This document shows, in pieces, positions 9,093-18,047 of a stretch of 64,000 nucleotides of DNA (positions within the stretch are counted from its first letter, which is position 1; the number at the start of each line of letters is the position of its first letter). The translations under genes and the position numbers were made by a program. The stretch spans positions 555,730 to 619,729 of the forward strand of contig NZ_FONS01000001.1 in assembly GCF_900112985.1 (NCBI RefSeq). The letters run 5' to 3'. The notes beneath the pieces are model-generated. The model did not search any database. It was not told the origin of the DNA and saw only the letters and a list, made by a program, of their open reading frames with translations. The stretch is from Pedobacter antarcticus (lineage in GTDB: Bacteria > Bacteroidota > Bacteroidia > Sphingobacteriales > Sphingobacteriaceae).

Positions 9093-10439
9093 TTAGTATA
9101 CAATATTTCCACGATGGACTAACGATTTCACGGGTGATATTCTGGAAACCGCTTCTGCTGAACAACTAGCATCTATAAGCACGAAATCTGCTGTATCACC
9201 AGCCTTCGGCCAAACCTGATTTCCTTTGTCGTCTAATGGCAGAACATGATGAGTAGCCAATCTCAGACTTCTGGAAAGGTCGAACTCATTACGATACCCG
9301 TATAACTGTGCAGAAAGATTCGTTTTCTGCAATATACTACCACTTCCAAATGTACTCCACCAGTCAATAATACAATCGTTCCCTGCCATGACGTCTACTC
9401 CATATTTATAAAGCGTAGGGATTGGCATCACATTGCGTGTGAATGGTATAGTTGAAGTAATTCCAACTTTCGCGTTACCCAGTTTTTCCGCTATCTCTTC
9501 TGTTTTAGCGTCATCAAGATTCGCCAGCGCAAAGCTATGACTTATAAATGTTTTACCTTTTAACTTTGGGTTCTCCACTACTTTATCTATCAGATAATTT
9601 ATGGTTTTCATCCCTGACTCTCCCGCTTCATGCAGGTGTATGTCGATACCTTTATTATTATCCAGCGCAAGCTGAACAACCAGATCCATATGTTTTTCTA
9701 TGGCACCGTCTATGGTATAAGGATCCAGTCCACCTATAAAATCTACATCCATTTTTGCAGCTTCCTTCATGAGCTGTTCCGACTTTGTGTAATAAATACC
9801 GTGTTGCGGGAAAGCCACTATTTCTGCATGAAAAGAGTCTTTTTTATTCTCTAGGGCTTTCTCCAGATGCCTTAAAGAGTCAAGCCCAGACGTGGGATCA
9901 ATATTTACATGTGTCCTGGCGTAGTTTGTGCCGTAACTTTGCATCAGTTCTATCAACTTCTCTGTCCTTGGAATTGACGTTTTAAGCAATTCAGGGATAA
10001 TTTGCTGTTCATATGCGATCATATCTTTCACAGTCTTGCGTTTACTCGGATTGGCCTTCCAGGGTAAACCATAGCCCGTCTTGTCCAAATGAATATGCAT
10101 ATCCCGAAATGCCGGAAGCATCAATAGTCCCTTTGCATCGATTGCATCTGAATTGGGCTGGTTAGGCAAAATCGACTTAATCTTACCATCACTGACTTGC
10201 ACAGTAAAAAGGTCGGTTTTGGTATGGCTGACTTCATCATCTTCGTAATCAAAACCGGTTTCCAGTCTGACGTTTTTTAAAATAAAGCCTTTATCTGCGG
10301 CGGATTTAGCTTTTAATAAATCGTTAGGAGATCTGTCCCCGGCAGATGCGGAGGAAGGCCCCAATATACCGGTACCGGCTGCTATCAGAATTGATGAATT
10401 TTTTATAAAATCTTTGCGTGAAATTGATTGTACAGACAT
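9093..10439 (-). CDS. Exported amidohydrolase, cytosine-deaminase-like
   Basis: Metal-dependent hydrolase of the amidohydrolase superfamily, 448 residues. The metal and catalytic set is visible: HIHLDK (His115, His117), DIHLHE (His268, Glu271), ISHS (His301) and AGND (Asp355), the pattern of CodA-type cytosine deaminases and related enzymes. The N-terminus SRKDFIKNSSILIAAG resembles a Tat or Sec export signal, but the twin arginine is Arg-Lys, so the route is unclear. It sits between an AraC regulator upstream (81 bases) and an MFS transporter (3 bases), a small catabolic or detoxification cassette. The substrate is not determined; the deaminase family name should not be read as proof of cytosine. 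Confidence 0.85.
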   Translation of the reverse strand: MSVQSISRKDFIKNSSILIAAGTGILGPSSASAGDRSPNDLLKAKSAADKGFILKNVRLETGFDYEDDEVSHTKTDLFTVQVSDGKIKSILPNQPNSDAIDAKGLLMLPAFRDMHIHLDKTGYGLPWKANPSKRKTVKDMIAYEQQIIPELLKTSIPRTEKLIELMQSYGTNYARTHVNIDPTSGLDSLRHLEKALENKKDSFHAEIVAFPQHGIYYTKSEQLMKEAAKMDVDFIGGLDPYTIDGAIEKHMDLVVQLALDNNKGIDIHLHEAGESGMKTINYLIDKVVENPKLKGKTFISHSFALANLDDAKTEEIAEKLGNAKVGITSTIPFTRNVMPIPTLYKYGVDVMAGNDCIIDWWSTFGSGSILQKTNLSAQLYGYRNEFDLSRSLRLATHHVLPLDDKGNQVWPKAGDTADFVLIDASCSAEAVSRISPVKSLVHRGNIVY

Positions 10440-10520
10440 AATATTCTTTTTTATACAAAGTTATAACCGCACCGTAGTTACAGATGGTCTAATTCATCCC
10501 ATTACTTGTAAAATTTATAA

Positions 10521-11369
10521 TTATAATGGTAACCTGAATTCTCTCGGGCTGGTGCCGGTCTGCATTTTAAAAAATTTAGAGAAGTAAGCCAGATCATAAA
10601 ACCCCAATTCATAAGCTATCTCTTTTACCGAATTTTTAGAGGTGAGTAATAGTCTTTTAGACTCCAGAATTAATCTATTATGTATGAATGATGTTGCAGA
10701 ACTATGAAAGTGTTTTTTACAGAGTATATTAAGATAGTTTGGTGTTATATTTAATTTTTCAGCGTAAAATGCCACCGACCTTTGCTGTTTAAAGTTCAGC
10801 TCTATTAAGGAAAGATAGTCGGCTAATATCGGTTTAGTTTGATAAGCCGTCAGCCCGGCGAATCTTTCTTCAGCTTCACGGCTAGCCAGTTGCGCAATAA
10901 TCCTGCATCTGGAGCTGATAATGTCCCACAGCCTGGTTTCCAGGCTTAGTTCTGCCTGAATTTCTTTAAATTCGTATAAAAGCTGCTGAAAGGCTGTCGC
11001 GCTAAGTGCCAGTACAGGATTTTCCTGATAGCGTATCAGATCATAACGCAATGAAGTAGCGAAGATCTCAAAGATCCGTTTGCTAATCATTATCTGAAAA
11101 GCACGTGTGTTTTCGGATAAGCTCCAGGTATGTACCTGACCCGGGAATAACAGGTGTAGCTGGTGTGAGGAAACGTCGTGTTGTATAAAATCAATAGTAT
11201 GGGTGCCCCCACCGTTTTCAAATAGCAGAAAAAGGAAGAAGTCGTGCTGATGAGCTTTATCAATCAACCTGGAACCAAAAATTTCATGATACTGAATACT
11301 GCCGTCTGACTGCAGATCAATTTGAAAATCGTTGATTCGAAGTACCGGGATGTTGGATTTTGCTTTCAC
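10521..11369 (-). CDS. AraC-family transcriptional regulator
   Basis: A 282-residue regulator with an N-terminal cupin-like sensor (about 25-150; HQHDFFLFLLFENGGGTHTI) and a C-terminal double helix-turn-helix (about 185-282) containing SVKEIAYELGFYDLAYFSKF and the family ending FKMQTGTSPREFR. The start codon is GTG at 11369; no ATG is available near it. It lies directly upstream of, and on the same strand as, the amidohydrolase and MFS genes, so it is probably their activator, responding to the substrate of the cassette. Family assignment is secure, the target is inference. Confidence 0.92.
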   Translation of the reverse strand: MKAKSNIPVLRINDFQIDLQSDGSIQYHEIFGSRLIDKAHQHDFFLFLLFENGGGTHTIDFIQHDVSSHQLHLLFPGQVHTWSLSENTRAFQIMISKRIFEIFATSLRYDLIRYQENPVLALSATAFQQLLYEFKEIQAELSLETRLWDIISSRCRIIAQLASREAEERFAGLTAYQTKPILADYLSLIELNFKQQRSVAFYAEKLNITPNYLNILCKKHFHSSATSFIHNRLILESKRLLLTSKNSVKEIAYELGFYDLAYFSKFFKMQTGTSPREFRLPL

Positions 11370-11592
11370 CAGGGGAAATTACAAAATCATTCGATTATAA
11401 TATAAACTTGTAATTGGCCGGTTATCTTTTTCGACATATGTGTTCATAAGCGGGCTTCATAGCGAATTTTGGGCCGTCGAGCTCAATGTTTTTCACCTTG
11501 CCCCTTTTTTAGTTCATAAACGAATAACCTAAACCTATTCGATTTGGTTTTGTTGTCTCATTCTCCTCTACAAAAGCATAAAATTGGAACAT

Positions 11593-12090
11593 ATGAACGA
11601 AACTACACTAAATCTGTCGGCTGTATATTCTCAACGGTTGGCAGCTCTGATGGACAGGGAAAAGAAATATCTGAAATGTTTCCGTGACATGTCAGCAGCA
11701 GCCTTTACCGACGAGTTAAAAACGGCTCTCTCTCCGTCATCTACGGAAATGGATCAGCATATTGAAAGGCTCAAACAATGTATGACACGTCAAAAAATTA
11801 AGGGCGCAAACACAAACGACATCCTGACTGACACACTACTAAAGCTGTGTGCTGATTTAATAAAACCCAAAAAAAAATCATCACGTGCAAGAGATATTGA
11901 CATTTTGGAGTATGGTCAGCTCATCTTTCAGCTGAAAGTTTCTGCTTATCAATCCTTACATCTTATGGCCCTGACTTTACAGCAAGATGAGGATGCTATC
12001 TTATTAGAACAGTGCTCAAAAGATAATCAAAACAGCAATAGTTATCTATTGCAAATCTCTGGAAATATTATCTATCCAGAGTCTATGTAG
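11593..12090 (+). CDS. YciE/YciF-like ferritin-fold protein (DUF892-like)
   Basis: A 165-residue all-helical protein, read from the ATG at 11593 rather than the in-frame TTG at 11584. Helices with conserved acidic positions (LAALMDREKKYLKCF, DELKTALSP, DILEYGQLIFQLKVSAYQSL) and the C-terminal LQQDEDAILLEQCSKDNQN resemble the DUF892/YciE ferritin-like family, which is linked to general stress. It is immediately followed by a 50-residue membrane protein of the Lmo0937 type, and such small stress-linked genes often occur together in Pedobacter relatives. The family call is by resemblance, so moderate. Confidence 0.65.
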   Translation: MNETTLNLSAVYSQRLAALMDREKKYLKCFRDMSAAAFTDELKTALSPSSTEMDQHIERLKQCMTRQKIKGANTNDILTDTLLKLCADLIKPKKKSSRARDIDILEYGQLIFQLKVSAYQSLHLMALTLQQDEDAILLEQCSKDNQNSNSYLLQISGNIIYPESM

Positions 12091-12167
12091 ATTATTTTTG
12101 AAAAAATCCAAAAACAAAATGCGTTGAAAGCGGTTGTAGATTCGAATCCTAATTAAAACTCAAACCT

Positions 12168-12320
12168 ATGGGAAATTTACTTTATACTATCGCAGTCATA
12201 CTGGTCATCATTTGGGCCATTAGTTTCTTAGGCGGATATTACACCGGCGGAATTATTCACGTCCTTATTGTAATCGCTATCATTGCAATCATTTTAGGGG
12301 TAATCAGACGAGCCGCCTAA
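12168..12320 (+). CDS. Small membrane protein, Lmo0937-like
   Basis: A 50-residue protein encoded between the YciE-like gene and a terminator. It starts MGNLLYTIAVILVIIWAISF and contains two hydrophobic helices separated by GGYYTGGIIH, ending in IRRAA with a positive C-terminus. This matches the Lmo0937 family of tiny two-helix membrane proteins found widely in bacteria, with no established function. The 77-base gap from the upstream stop and the shared terminator suggest one transcript. ATG start, TAA stop at 12318-12320. Confidence 0.82.
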   Translation: MGNLLYTIAVILVIIWAISFLGGYYTGGIIHVLIVIAIIAIILGVIRRAA

Positions 12321-12325
12321 ATAAG

Positions 12326-12396
12326 AAAAGGCCCGTTTTAACACCGATCCTAAAGATAAGACACTATCTATGGGTAGAGTAAAACGGGCCTTTTTA
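12326..12396 (+). terminator. Long-loop terminator after the Lmo0937-like gene
   Basis: AAAAGGCCCGTTTTA pairs with TAAAACGGGCCTTTT across about 38 bases, which hold a smaller hairpin (CTATC-TATG-GGTAG). It is followed by T-rich sequence. The outer stem is strong and symmetrical, so it could work on either strand. Confidence 0.75.
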
Positions 12397-12479
12397 CTTT
12401 TACGAATAAGCCTCAATGTATATTTTGCATTGATTCTACTCAGTGACTGTTGTGTAATCACAAGATAGGGTCATTATTC

Positions 12480-12851
12480 CTATATCTTTTTGTATTTAAT
12501 GTCAAAGTTGCCTTCGGCATGTTTGGCCCGGAAAATGAATTTGTACTGTTCTCCCTTTAGGTTCAGCACCTTTAACTCACCTGAATCTGTCCCTGTAATG
12601 TTCTTTGTGAATACCGTTCCGCCTGGAGATTTAACTTCCAGATGAAGTTCGCCCTTTTTCACATTAGCTGTGTAATTAAAAACGAAACTTTCATTTTTAT
12701 CGAGCTTAACTTTAAAGTCCTGCTTTCCGTTGAAATCTTCGAACTTAGCAAAGCTATGGCCGGGCAGATCACTACCCTCCCAGTTCTTGGTATAATTTTG
12801 TGCGTTCAAAAGCAAAACTCCGCATAGGATAGAAATCTTAAGGATTATCAT
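12480..12851 (-). CDS. Small secreted protein of unknown function
   Basis: A 123-residue protein with a short hydrophobic N-terminus (ILKISILCGVLLLNAQ) that fits a signal peptide cut near residue 18. The mature part is beta-rich with alternating Lys and aromatic residues (FKVKLDKNESFVFNYTANVKK) and no Cys after the signal, suggesting a small periplasmic or secreted beta-sandwich. It faces the plus-strand stress genes across the long-loop terminator and has no co-oriented partner. I do not recognise a family. Confidence 0.65.
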   Translation of the reverse strand: MIILKISILCGVLLLNAQNYTKNWEGSDLPGHSFAKFEDFNGKQDFKVKLDKNESFVFNYTANVKKGELHLEVKSPGGTVFTKNITGTDSGELKVLNLKGEQYKFIFRAKHAEGNFDIKYKKI

Positions 12852-13046
12852 ATTTATATATATTAGATAAAGTATCGGCCGCCCTGATTATATTTCTGAT
12901 AATAATCAGGTACACCAATATTTTATAAGACGCACAGAAGGGTCAAAAGGTTACATTTCAATCGGTTTTTCTTTGCAAAAACCGTATCTTTAATGCTCTC
13001 GAATCACCAGTTCCAATCCCTATAAATCTAGATTCCTACTATTTCT

Positions 13047-13793
13047 ATGGAGCTTACTTACCTCTTTATATTAATTATTTCCTTCGTCGCCACTTTAGTC
13101 AGATCAACGTTTGGATTTGGCGAATCCTTAATTGCCGTTCCCTTGTTCATTCTGTTTATGCCTTTGGATGTCGCGGTACCGCTATCTGTTTTAATGTCAG
13201 TTTTGGTTGGGCTTGTTGTAGTAATTCAGGACCATAGCCAGATTCATATTGACAGCGCGAAATGGTTAATTATTTTTGCAATTTTAGGGATACCAGTCGG
13301 GCTGCTAATCTTGATTTACGGCAATGAATTTTGGGTTAAAATTGGACTTGGGATATTAATTATCGCTTATTCAGCTTATGCATTATATGGTAAAAAAAGT
13401 ATCAAACTCCCAAATGATAATAAATGGTGGTTATTCATCTGTGGATTTCTATCAGGTATTTTGGGAGGTGCTTACGGAGTGAATGGCCCACCTCTTGTTG
13501 TCTATGGTAATATGAGAAACTGGAGTGCAAAACACTTCCGCGCCACCCTTCAGGCTTATTTTCTGCCAGCCAGTTTCATCGGGATATTGGGATATATGTT
13601 CAAAGGACTGCTAACTTATGAAGTATTCAAATATTTTCTAATCTCATTACCTGCAATTATACCTGCAATTTTTCTAGGAAGGTATCTAAACCAGAAACTT
13701 AAAAATGATTCCTTTTTCAAATATGTTTATTATGGTTTAATATTAATAGGCGGGTTTTTAGTAATTAATTCACTGATGAATACTAAAGGATAA
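13047..13793 (+). CDS. TauE/SafE-family membrane permease
   Basis: A 248-residue inner-membrane protein with about eight hydrophobic segments. Two repeats of the family signature are visible: VRSTFGFGESLIAVPLFILF near the start, and GFLSGILGGAYGVNGPPLVV at about 130-150. The family exports or imports sulfite, sulfoacetate and related organosulfur anions, or is uncharacterised. No sulfur gene is adjacent, so the substrate is open. A small hairpin (CGGTTTTT-CTTTGC-AAAAACCG, 12963-12984) lies about 60 bases upstream. Confidence 0.88.
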   Translation: MELTYLFILIISFVATLVRSTFGFGESLIAVPLFILFMPLDVAVPLSVLMSVLVGLVVVIQDHSQIHIDSAKWLIIFAILGIPVGLLILIYGNEFWVKIGLGILIIAYSAYALYGKKSIKLPNDNKWWLFICGFLSGILGGAYGVNGPPLVVYGNMRNWSAKHFRATLQAYFLPASFIGILGYMFKGLLTYEVFKYFLISLPAIIPAIFLGRYLNQKLKNDSFFKYVYYGLILIGGFLVINSLMNTKG

Positions 13794-13823
13794 GCCGGTT
13801 AATAATCTAAATGGTATGGGCAT

Positions 13824-14252
13824 CTATTTGGTTAAAGTGTATTCCGTCTCAGTTTGTACAGGTGCATCTGCAGGATAACTTATATATTGAATTTTTAACA
13901 CCGCCCCTTCAATCTTATAGGTGCCTTTCTCAAACAGTTCGTAATCTATTTTCGTCCTGACGACATTTGAAGTACCTAGTTTCGAAAGAGACTCGGTTAA
14001 ATTCACTTTCAGTGAATTACCATTGACAATATATTTTCCGTTCACTACTGAATTTTCATCACCACCGGCAAACTCCATCGAGAACTTACCATCTGAACTG
14101 AAAATTAGTGTTCTTGTAAATCCTCCGGATAATTTTTCCTGCCATCGATTAACCAATTCATGGTTTGGTTCCCCGTCTTTGTTTTTCTTACACGCAATAA
14201 ATAAAACCGTCATACAGAGGGTAATGCTGAGGAGAGAAAGCGCTCTTTTCAT
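13824..14252 (-). CDS. Lipocalin-like lipoprotein
   Basis: A 142-residue lipoprotein with lipobox LFIAC (Cys21) followed by KK. The mature domain is a beta-strand series with the pattern LVNRWQEKL...RTLIFSSDGKFSMEF...VNGKYIVNGNSLKVNL...TYKIEGAVLKIQYI, the layout of the small lipocalin-like (DUF4923/Lipocalin_4-like) lipoproteins common in Bacteroidota. It probably sits in the outer membrane and binds a small hydrophobic ligand, but none is known. It converges with the TauE gene and has no partner of its own. Confidence 0.72.
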   Translation of the reverse strand: MKRALSLLSITLCMTVLFIACKKNKDGEPNHELVNRWQEKLSGGFTRTLIFSSDGKFSMEFAGGDENSVVNGKYIVNGNSLKVNLTESLSKLGTSNVVRTKIDYELFEKGTYKIEGAVLKIQYISYPADAPVQTETEYTLTK

Positions 14253-14325
14253 AATTTAAATAAGGTTTATAATGGTTAATACTGGTATAACGTAAACCAT
14301 TCGAAAAACGCTACACATAATTCCA

Positions 14326-14371
14326 AACAAAAACAGGCAGATCATTTCAAAATGATCTGCCTGTTTTTGTT
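14326..14371 (-). terminator. Intrinsic terminator at the end of the exopolysaccharide locus
   Basis: Near-perfect hairpin: AACAGGCAGATCATTT paired with AAATGATCTGCCTGTT, flanked by A5 on one side and T5 on the other. It lies 21 bases past the stop of the OmpA-family gene, so it should end minus-strand transcription of the exopolysaccharide operon. Confidence 0.9.
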
Positions 14372-14391
14372 AAACCCTGTTAGCCGATAAA

Positions 14392-15585
14392 TTAATTTGC
14401 AATGGTAATCACTGCACGACTTAGGCGAGGATCATCATAAAACATATTATCTACCCCACCTTCATAAGAAACATCGATCAGTGATGATGGTACATCGAAC
14501 TCTTTTACTAAAATATTGTAGACTGCCTGAGCGCGCTCTTTACTTAGTCGCTCATTAGTCTTTTTAGACCCTGTGCCCTTGTCTGCGTAACCAGTGACAC
14601 GATATTTAACCTTTGCACCACCGTCTTTAATCACTTTCGCGAGGAATCCGAGGTTTACACGCATTTCATTACTAATGACGCTTTTATTAATTGGAAACGT
14701 CAACAGTACAGGTGCAACTATAATATTTTTCTCGACAACTACATCTGTAACAGATTTATTTCCAGCCTGAGCTAATTGTTTACGTAAAATTTCATTATCA
14801 TTTGCTAAAGTATTTACTTGATCACGCAGTGCATTCAATTCTTTATCACTTTGACGGATAACGGTTGTAGAACTTCTATCCCAATTGCGCTTTTTAAATG
14901 TATATTTCAAACCCAGAGCTGCAGTAGCAAGACCATCCTGTTTTCTGTTTCCAGTCTCGCCATCAAACCGGTCATCAACCATACTTCCACGCAGATCTAT
15001 TGTGATATCAAGGCCGTCACTCACACGGAAGGCATTTAAAATACCAACGTTAGCGCTCACACCGCTTTCCACTGGCCTATCCCATGTGTGCATCCATCCT
15101 AAACCCGCATATGGACTTAAAGTATAAACGCGATCTTCTTTGTAACCACTTAAAAGGTTGTTTAAATTGAATAGTACATCACCATGCACGTTGTAATAAT
15201 TGAATTCTTGTTTTGACAATCGTTTCCCAGCGTCGAACACTTCGCCGGTAGAATGGGCACCATTCTGGGTGAGACCCTTAATTTTGAAACCGTTCACTGC
15301 TAAACGTACCGCAACCCCAGGCGAGAACGATTTACCAAGATAAAGTTCAAATCCCGGAGTCAAACGATCTCCAAACTTCATTTGTTTGTCGTGATCACCG
15401 AAGAAAATTTGTGCACCGGCACCAGCACCGATAAACCAGTTGTCAAAAAACCTGTTTGTTTCAACCTTATATTTATCGGTACTTTGCTGAACTACAGTAT
15501 CTTTTACCGACTCTACAGATTGGCTCCATGCTTCACCACCGCAAAACAAACAGAGCAAAATCATTAATTCTTTTTTCATAATCAT
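14392..15585 (-). CDS. OmpA-family outer-membrane protein
   Basis: A 397-residue protein: signal peptide (to about AWSQS, residue 23), a beta-barrel-like N-terminal region (about 45-240, rich in alternating aromatic and polar residues), a short coiled-coil linker (LNALRDQVNTLANDNEILRKQ), and a C-terminal OmpA/MotB peptidoglycan-binding domain (about 285-397; VTGYADKGTGSKKTNERLSK). It presumably tethers the outer membrane to the wall. Its position 72 bases after the Wzc-like gene, before the operon terminator, suggests a role at the polysaccharide export site. The start may be the first ATG (15585) or the ATG two codons later. Confidence 0.9.
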   Translation of the reverse strand: MIMKKELMILLCLFCGGEAWSQSVESVKDTVVQQSTDKYKVETNRFFDNWFIGAGAGAQIFFGDHDKQMKFGDRLTPGFELYLGKSFSPGVAVRLAVNGFKIKGLTQNGAHSTGEVFDAGKRLSKQEFNYYNVHGDVLFNLNNLLSGYKEDRVYTLSPYAGLGWMHTWDRPVESGVSANVGILNAFRVSDGLDITIDLRGSMVDDRFDGETGNRKQDGLATAALGLKYTFKKRNWDRSSTTVIRQSDKELNALRDQVNTLANDNEILRKQLAQAGNKSVTDVVVEKNIIVAPVLLTFPINKSVISNEMRVNLGFLAKVIKDGGAKVKYRVTGYADKGTGSKKTNERLSKERAQAVYNILVKEFDVPSSLIDVSYEGGVDNMFYDDPRLSRAVITIAN

Positions 15586-15657
15586 AATTGTTTTTGTTTA
15601 AAATATTATTGTAAAATCTGGAGGCATTATGGAGCGAATACCACAAATGCACACTTA

Positions 15658-18042
15658 CTAGCGTTTTCCAAATAATTTATCCCAGATAGTCTTTTTGGTT
15701 TCGTTCCCATAACCGTAACCATACCCATAACCGTATCCATAGCCGTATCCGTACCCCCCTTTATTCAGACGCACACCATTCAGCAGCACTGCCATATGGG
15801 AAATTTTTCGTTGATCATATAAGGATTGAATTTCAGGCAGTTGCCTGCGGTCCATCTTTCCTGAGCGGACCACAAAAATTGTTAATTCAGATATACGGTC
15901 TACAATTGAAGCATCAGCAACCAAATTGACAGGCACATTGTCTACAATGATATAGTCGTACCTTTTTTTCAATTCAATGATCAATTCATCTAGCCTTGTG
16001 CTCAATAAAAGTTCTACAGGATTTGGTGCAATTACACCGATAGGAATAACATCTATTATACCGCCTACAAGACCTTGATAAATAATGTCATCAACAGTTA
16101 CTTTTGGATTTGCTAAAAAGTTTGTCACACCCAACCCTTTTTCTTTTTGGGCATTTACCCTATTGCTTAGGGTCCCTTTTCGCAGATCTAAATCCAATAA
16201 CAAGACTTTCTTATTCAAATACCTAAAACTTGCGGCAAGATTAATCGCTGTAAATGTCTTTCCGGCTCCAATATTAAAAGATGTAAAGGTGATTACACGC
16301 TGCTCTTTTCCCGCAGCCATAAAACCAATATTTGTCCTGAGAATACGGAATGCTTCAGATGTATAATCCCGTCCTTTTTCCTCAACAACAGCTTCACCTC
16401 CTTTATCTTTAAGGGTGAAGGGAATCTCACCCAGAAAGGGCACAGACAATACTTCTTCGATGTCTTTACGGCTGCGTACTCCCGTATCCAACATAAGCAT
16501 TAATAAAAACACTATAGCTGGCAATGCGATACCGATTCCTACACCTAGTGCTAATTTCTTAATACGGCTAGGATAAATAGGTGCATCCGAACCTGAAGCC
16601 GGGTCAATAATCCGGACATTATCTTCTGTCATTGCCTGGTTAATCGCATTTTCTTCGCGTTTATTAAGCAGTAACAGATATAGTTCTTCTTTCACCTTTT
16701 GCTGACGCTCTACTGAAAGCATCATCCGCTGTTTCGCTGGAACAGCCATTGCCTTATTTCTTGCTTGTGTTTGTTCTTTTTTTAGATTATTAATCTTTAT
16801 TTGTAAACCACTAACTGCATTTTCCATCGCCCGGTAGATGTTCTTACGCATGGCTGCGAGGGTTATATTCAGATCTTGAACAATAGGATTTTCAGAACTG
16901 CTCCCTTCCAGCAGCCGGTTTCTTCTAAGTGAGGCTGTGTTATATTCATTAATCCGGTTTTCAATATTGACATCTACCAATCCTGTATTATTAGGAATCA
17001 AGTCATCCTTTTTATCTGCATCACGCATATAGTTCTGCATCATCTCTACCAGCTTCAGCTGCGTCTGAACATCGTTACCAGCAGATTCATGCATCATTCC
17101 TTCGCTCACATACATCTGACTGGCCGCGTTCACATCAATTCCCTGATTTGATACTTTTAAGTTTTCTAAATTAGACTCTACAGACCCCAGCTCACTTTGT
17201 ATGATCTGAATCCGATCCATTATAAATTGAGCTGTATTAATTGCAACCTTATTTTTATCTTCGACTGCATCTTCATTATATACTGTAATCAAAGTAGTGA
17301 TCAGATCATCTGCACGCTGCAGCGAGCTATCTTCTACAAAAACCTGTAATAAAGATGCATCTTCCTCCATTTGCTGAATTTTCAAATTGGCCATATAATA
17401 GCCAACCATTGCTTCACGCGGATACTTCCGGACAATTACAGGCTTATCAAAATCCGAAACTTTATATCCAGGTGATCTCGTGACTTTAAGCAGACCTATA
17501 GGTGTACGAACGGTTTGGTTCAGCTTAATCTTAAGAACTTGAGACGTATTTCCTTTTGAAAATGAAGAAAGTGCTACGTGATCCTGATCTACAGCCTCTA
17601 TTTGCAAGGAAAAACCAACTTCAGGTTTAGCATCTATAAACTGAACTTTAACGGGCGCGTCTTTATATAGTTCATATTCCCGCAATCCTTTTTTTACAGT
17701 ATAACTTATATCACCTTCAATCCGATCAATAGTTTTACGCATTAGCTCCTTAGACCGAAGCTGCAGAATCTCACTGGCAACATTTACAGTGTTGTAATAA
17801 TTAGCCCTTGTGATACGGGTACCCGGCATCGTATTCAGCGGAGTCTTGATCATAATGGTCTCGGAACGGCTATAGATAAATGGTGTCTTACTATACTGAT
17901 ATAGATAATATCCGCCGAATATGAATATTGACAATAAAAACCACTTCCACTGAAAGAGCAGGTACTTCAGAATATCCAGCAAGTTGATGGATTTTTCTTC
18001 CTTTGCCTTTGGCATAAGGTTAATGTTATTAAGATTATCCAT
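15658..18042 (-). CDS. Wzc-like polysaccharide co-polymerase / tyrosine autokinase
   Basis: A 794-residue inner-membrane protein that controls chain length and export of exopolysaccharide. Order of parts: a transmembrane helix at about 34-48, a Wzz-like periplasmic domain with long coiled coils (260-460), a second helix at 495-518, and a cytoplasmic BY-kinase domain with Walker A IGAGKT (Lys595, Thr596), Walker A' LLLDLDLRKG (614-623) and the DxxP-type stretch IIVDNVP (698-704). The C-terminal tail contains (Gly-Tyr)8 at 763-778, which would serve as the tyrosine autophosphorylation cluster but is unusually regular. It starts 5 bases after the Wza-like gene. Function is secure. Confidence 0.93.
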   Translation of the reverse strand: MDNLNNINLMPKAKEEKSINLLDILKYLLFQWKWFLLSIFIFGGYYLYQYSKTPFIYSRSETIMIKTPLNTMPGTRITRANYYNTVNVASEILQLRSKELMRKTIDRIEGDISYTVKKGLREYELYKDAPVKVQFIDAKPEVGFSLQIEAVDQDHVALSSFSKGNTSQVLKIKLNQTVRTPIGLLKVTRSPGYKVSDFDKPVIVRKYPREAMVGYYMANLKIQQMEEDASLLQVFVEDSSLQRADDLITTLITVYNEDAVEDKNKVAINTAQFIMDRIQIIQSELGSVESNLENLKVSNQGIDVNAASQMYVSEGMMHESAGNDVQTQLKLVEMMQNYMRDADKKDDLIPNNTGLVDVNIENRINEYNTASLRRNRLLEGSSSENPIVQDLNITLAAMRKNIYRAMENAVSGLQIKINNLKKEQTQARNKAMAVPAKQRMMLSVERQQKVKEELYLLLLNKREENAINQAMTEDNVRIIDPASGSDAPIYPSRIKKLALGVGIGIALPAIVFLLMLMLDTGVRSRKDIEEVLSVPFLGEIPFTLKDKGGEAVVEEKGRDYTSEAFRILRTNIGFMAAGKEQRVITFTSFNIGAGKTFTAINLAASFRYLNKKVLLLDLDLRKGTLSNRVNAQKEKGLGVTNFLANPKVTVDDIIYQGLVGGIIDVIPIGVIAPNPVELLLSTRLDELIIELKKRYDYIIVDNVPVNLVADASIVDRISELTIFVVRSGKMDRRQLPEIQSLYDQRKISHMAVLLNGVRLNKGGYGYGYGYGYGYGYGYGNETKKTIWDKLFGKR
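15706..15759 (-). repeat. 6-bp repeat tract encoding (Gly-Tyr)8
   Basis: On the minus strand the end of the Wzc-like gene contains eight tandem Gly-Tyr codon pairs (variants of GGNTAY). The 6-base unit keeps frame on gain or loss, so the number of tyrosines could vary between strains without breaking the protein. The codons are mixed TAC/TAT and GGA/GGT/GGC/GGG, which limits slippage. Confidence 0.85.
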
Positions 18043-18047
18043 ACAGC

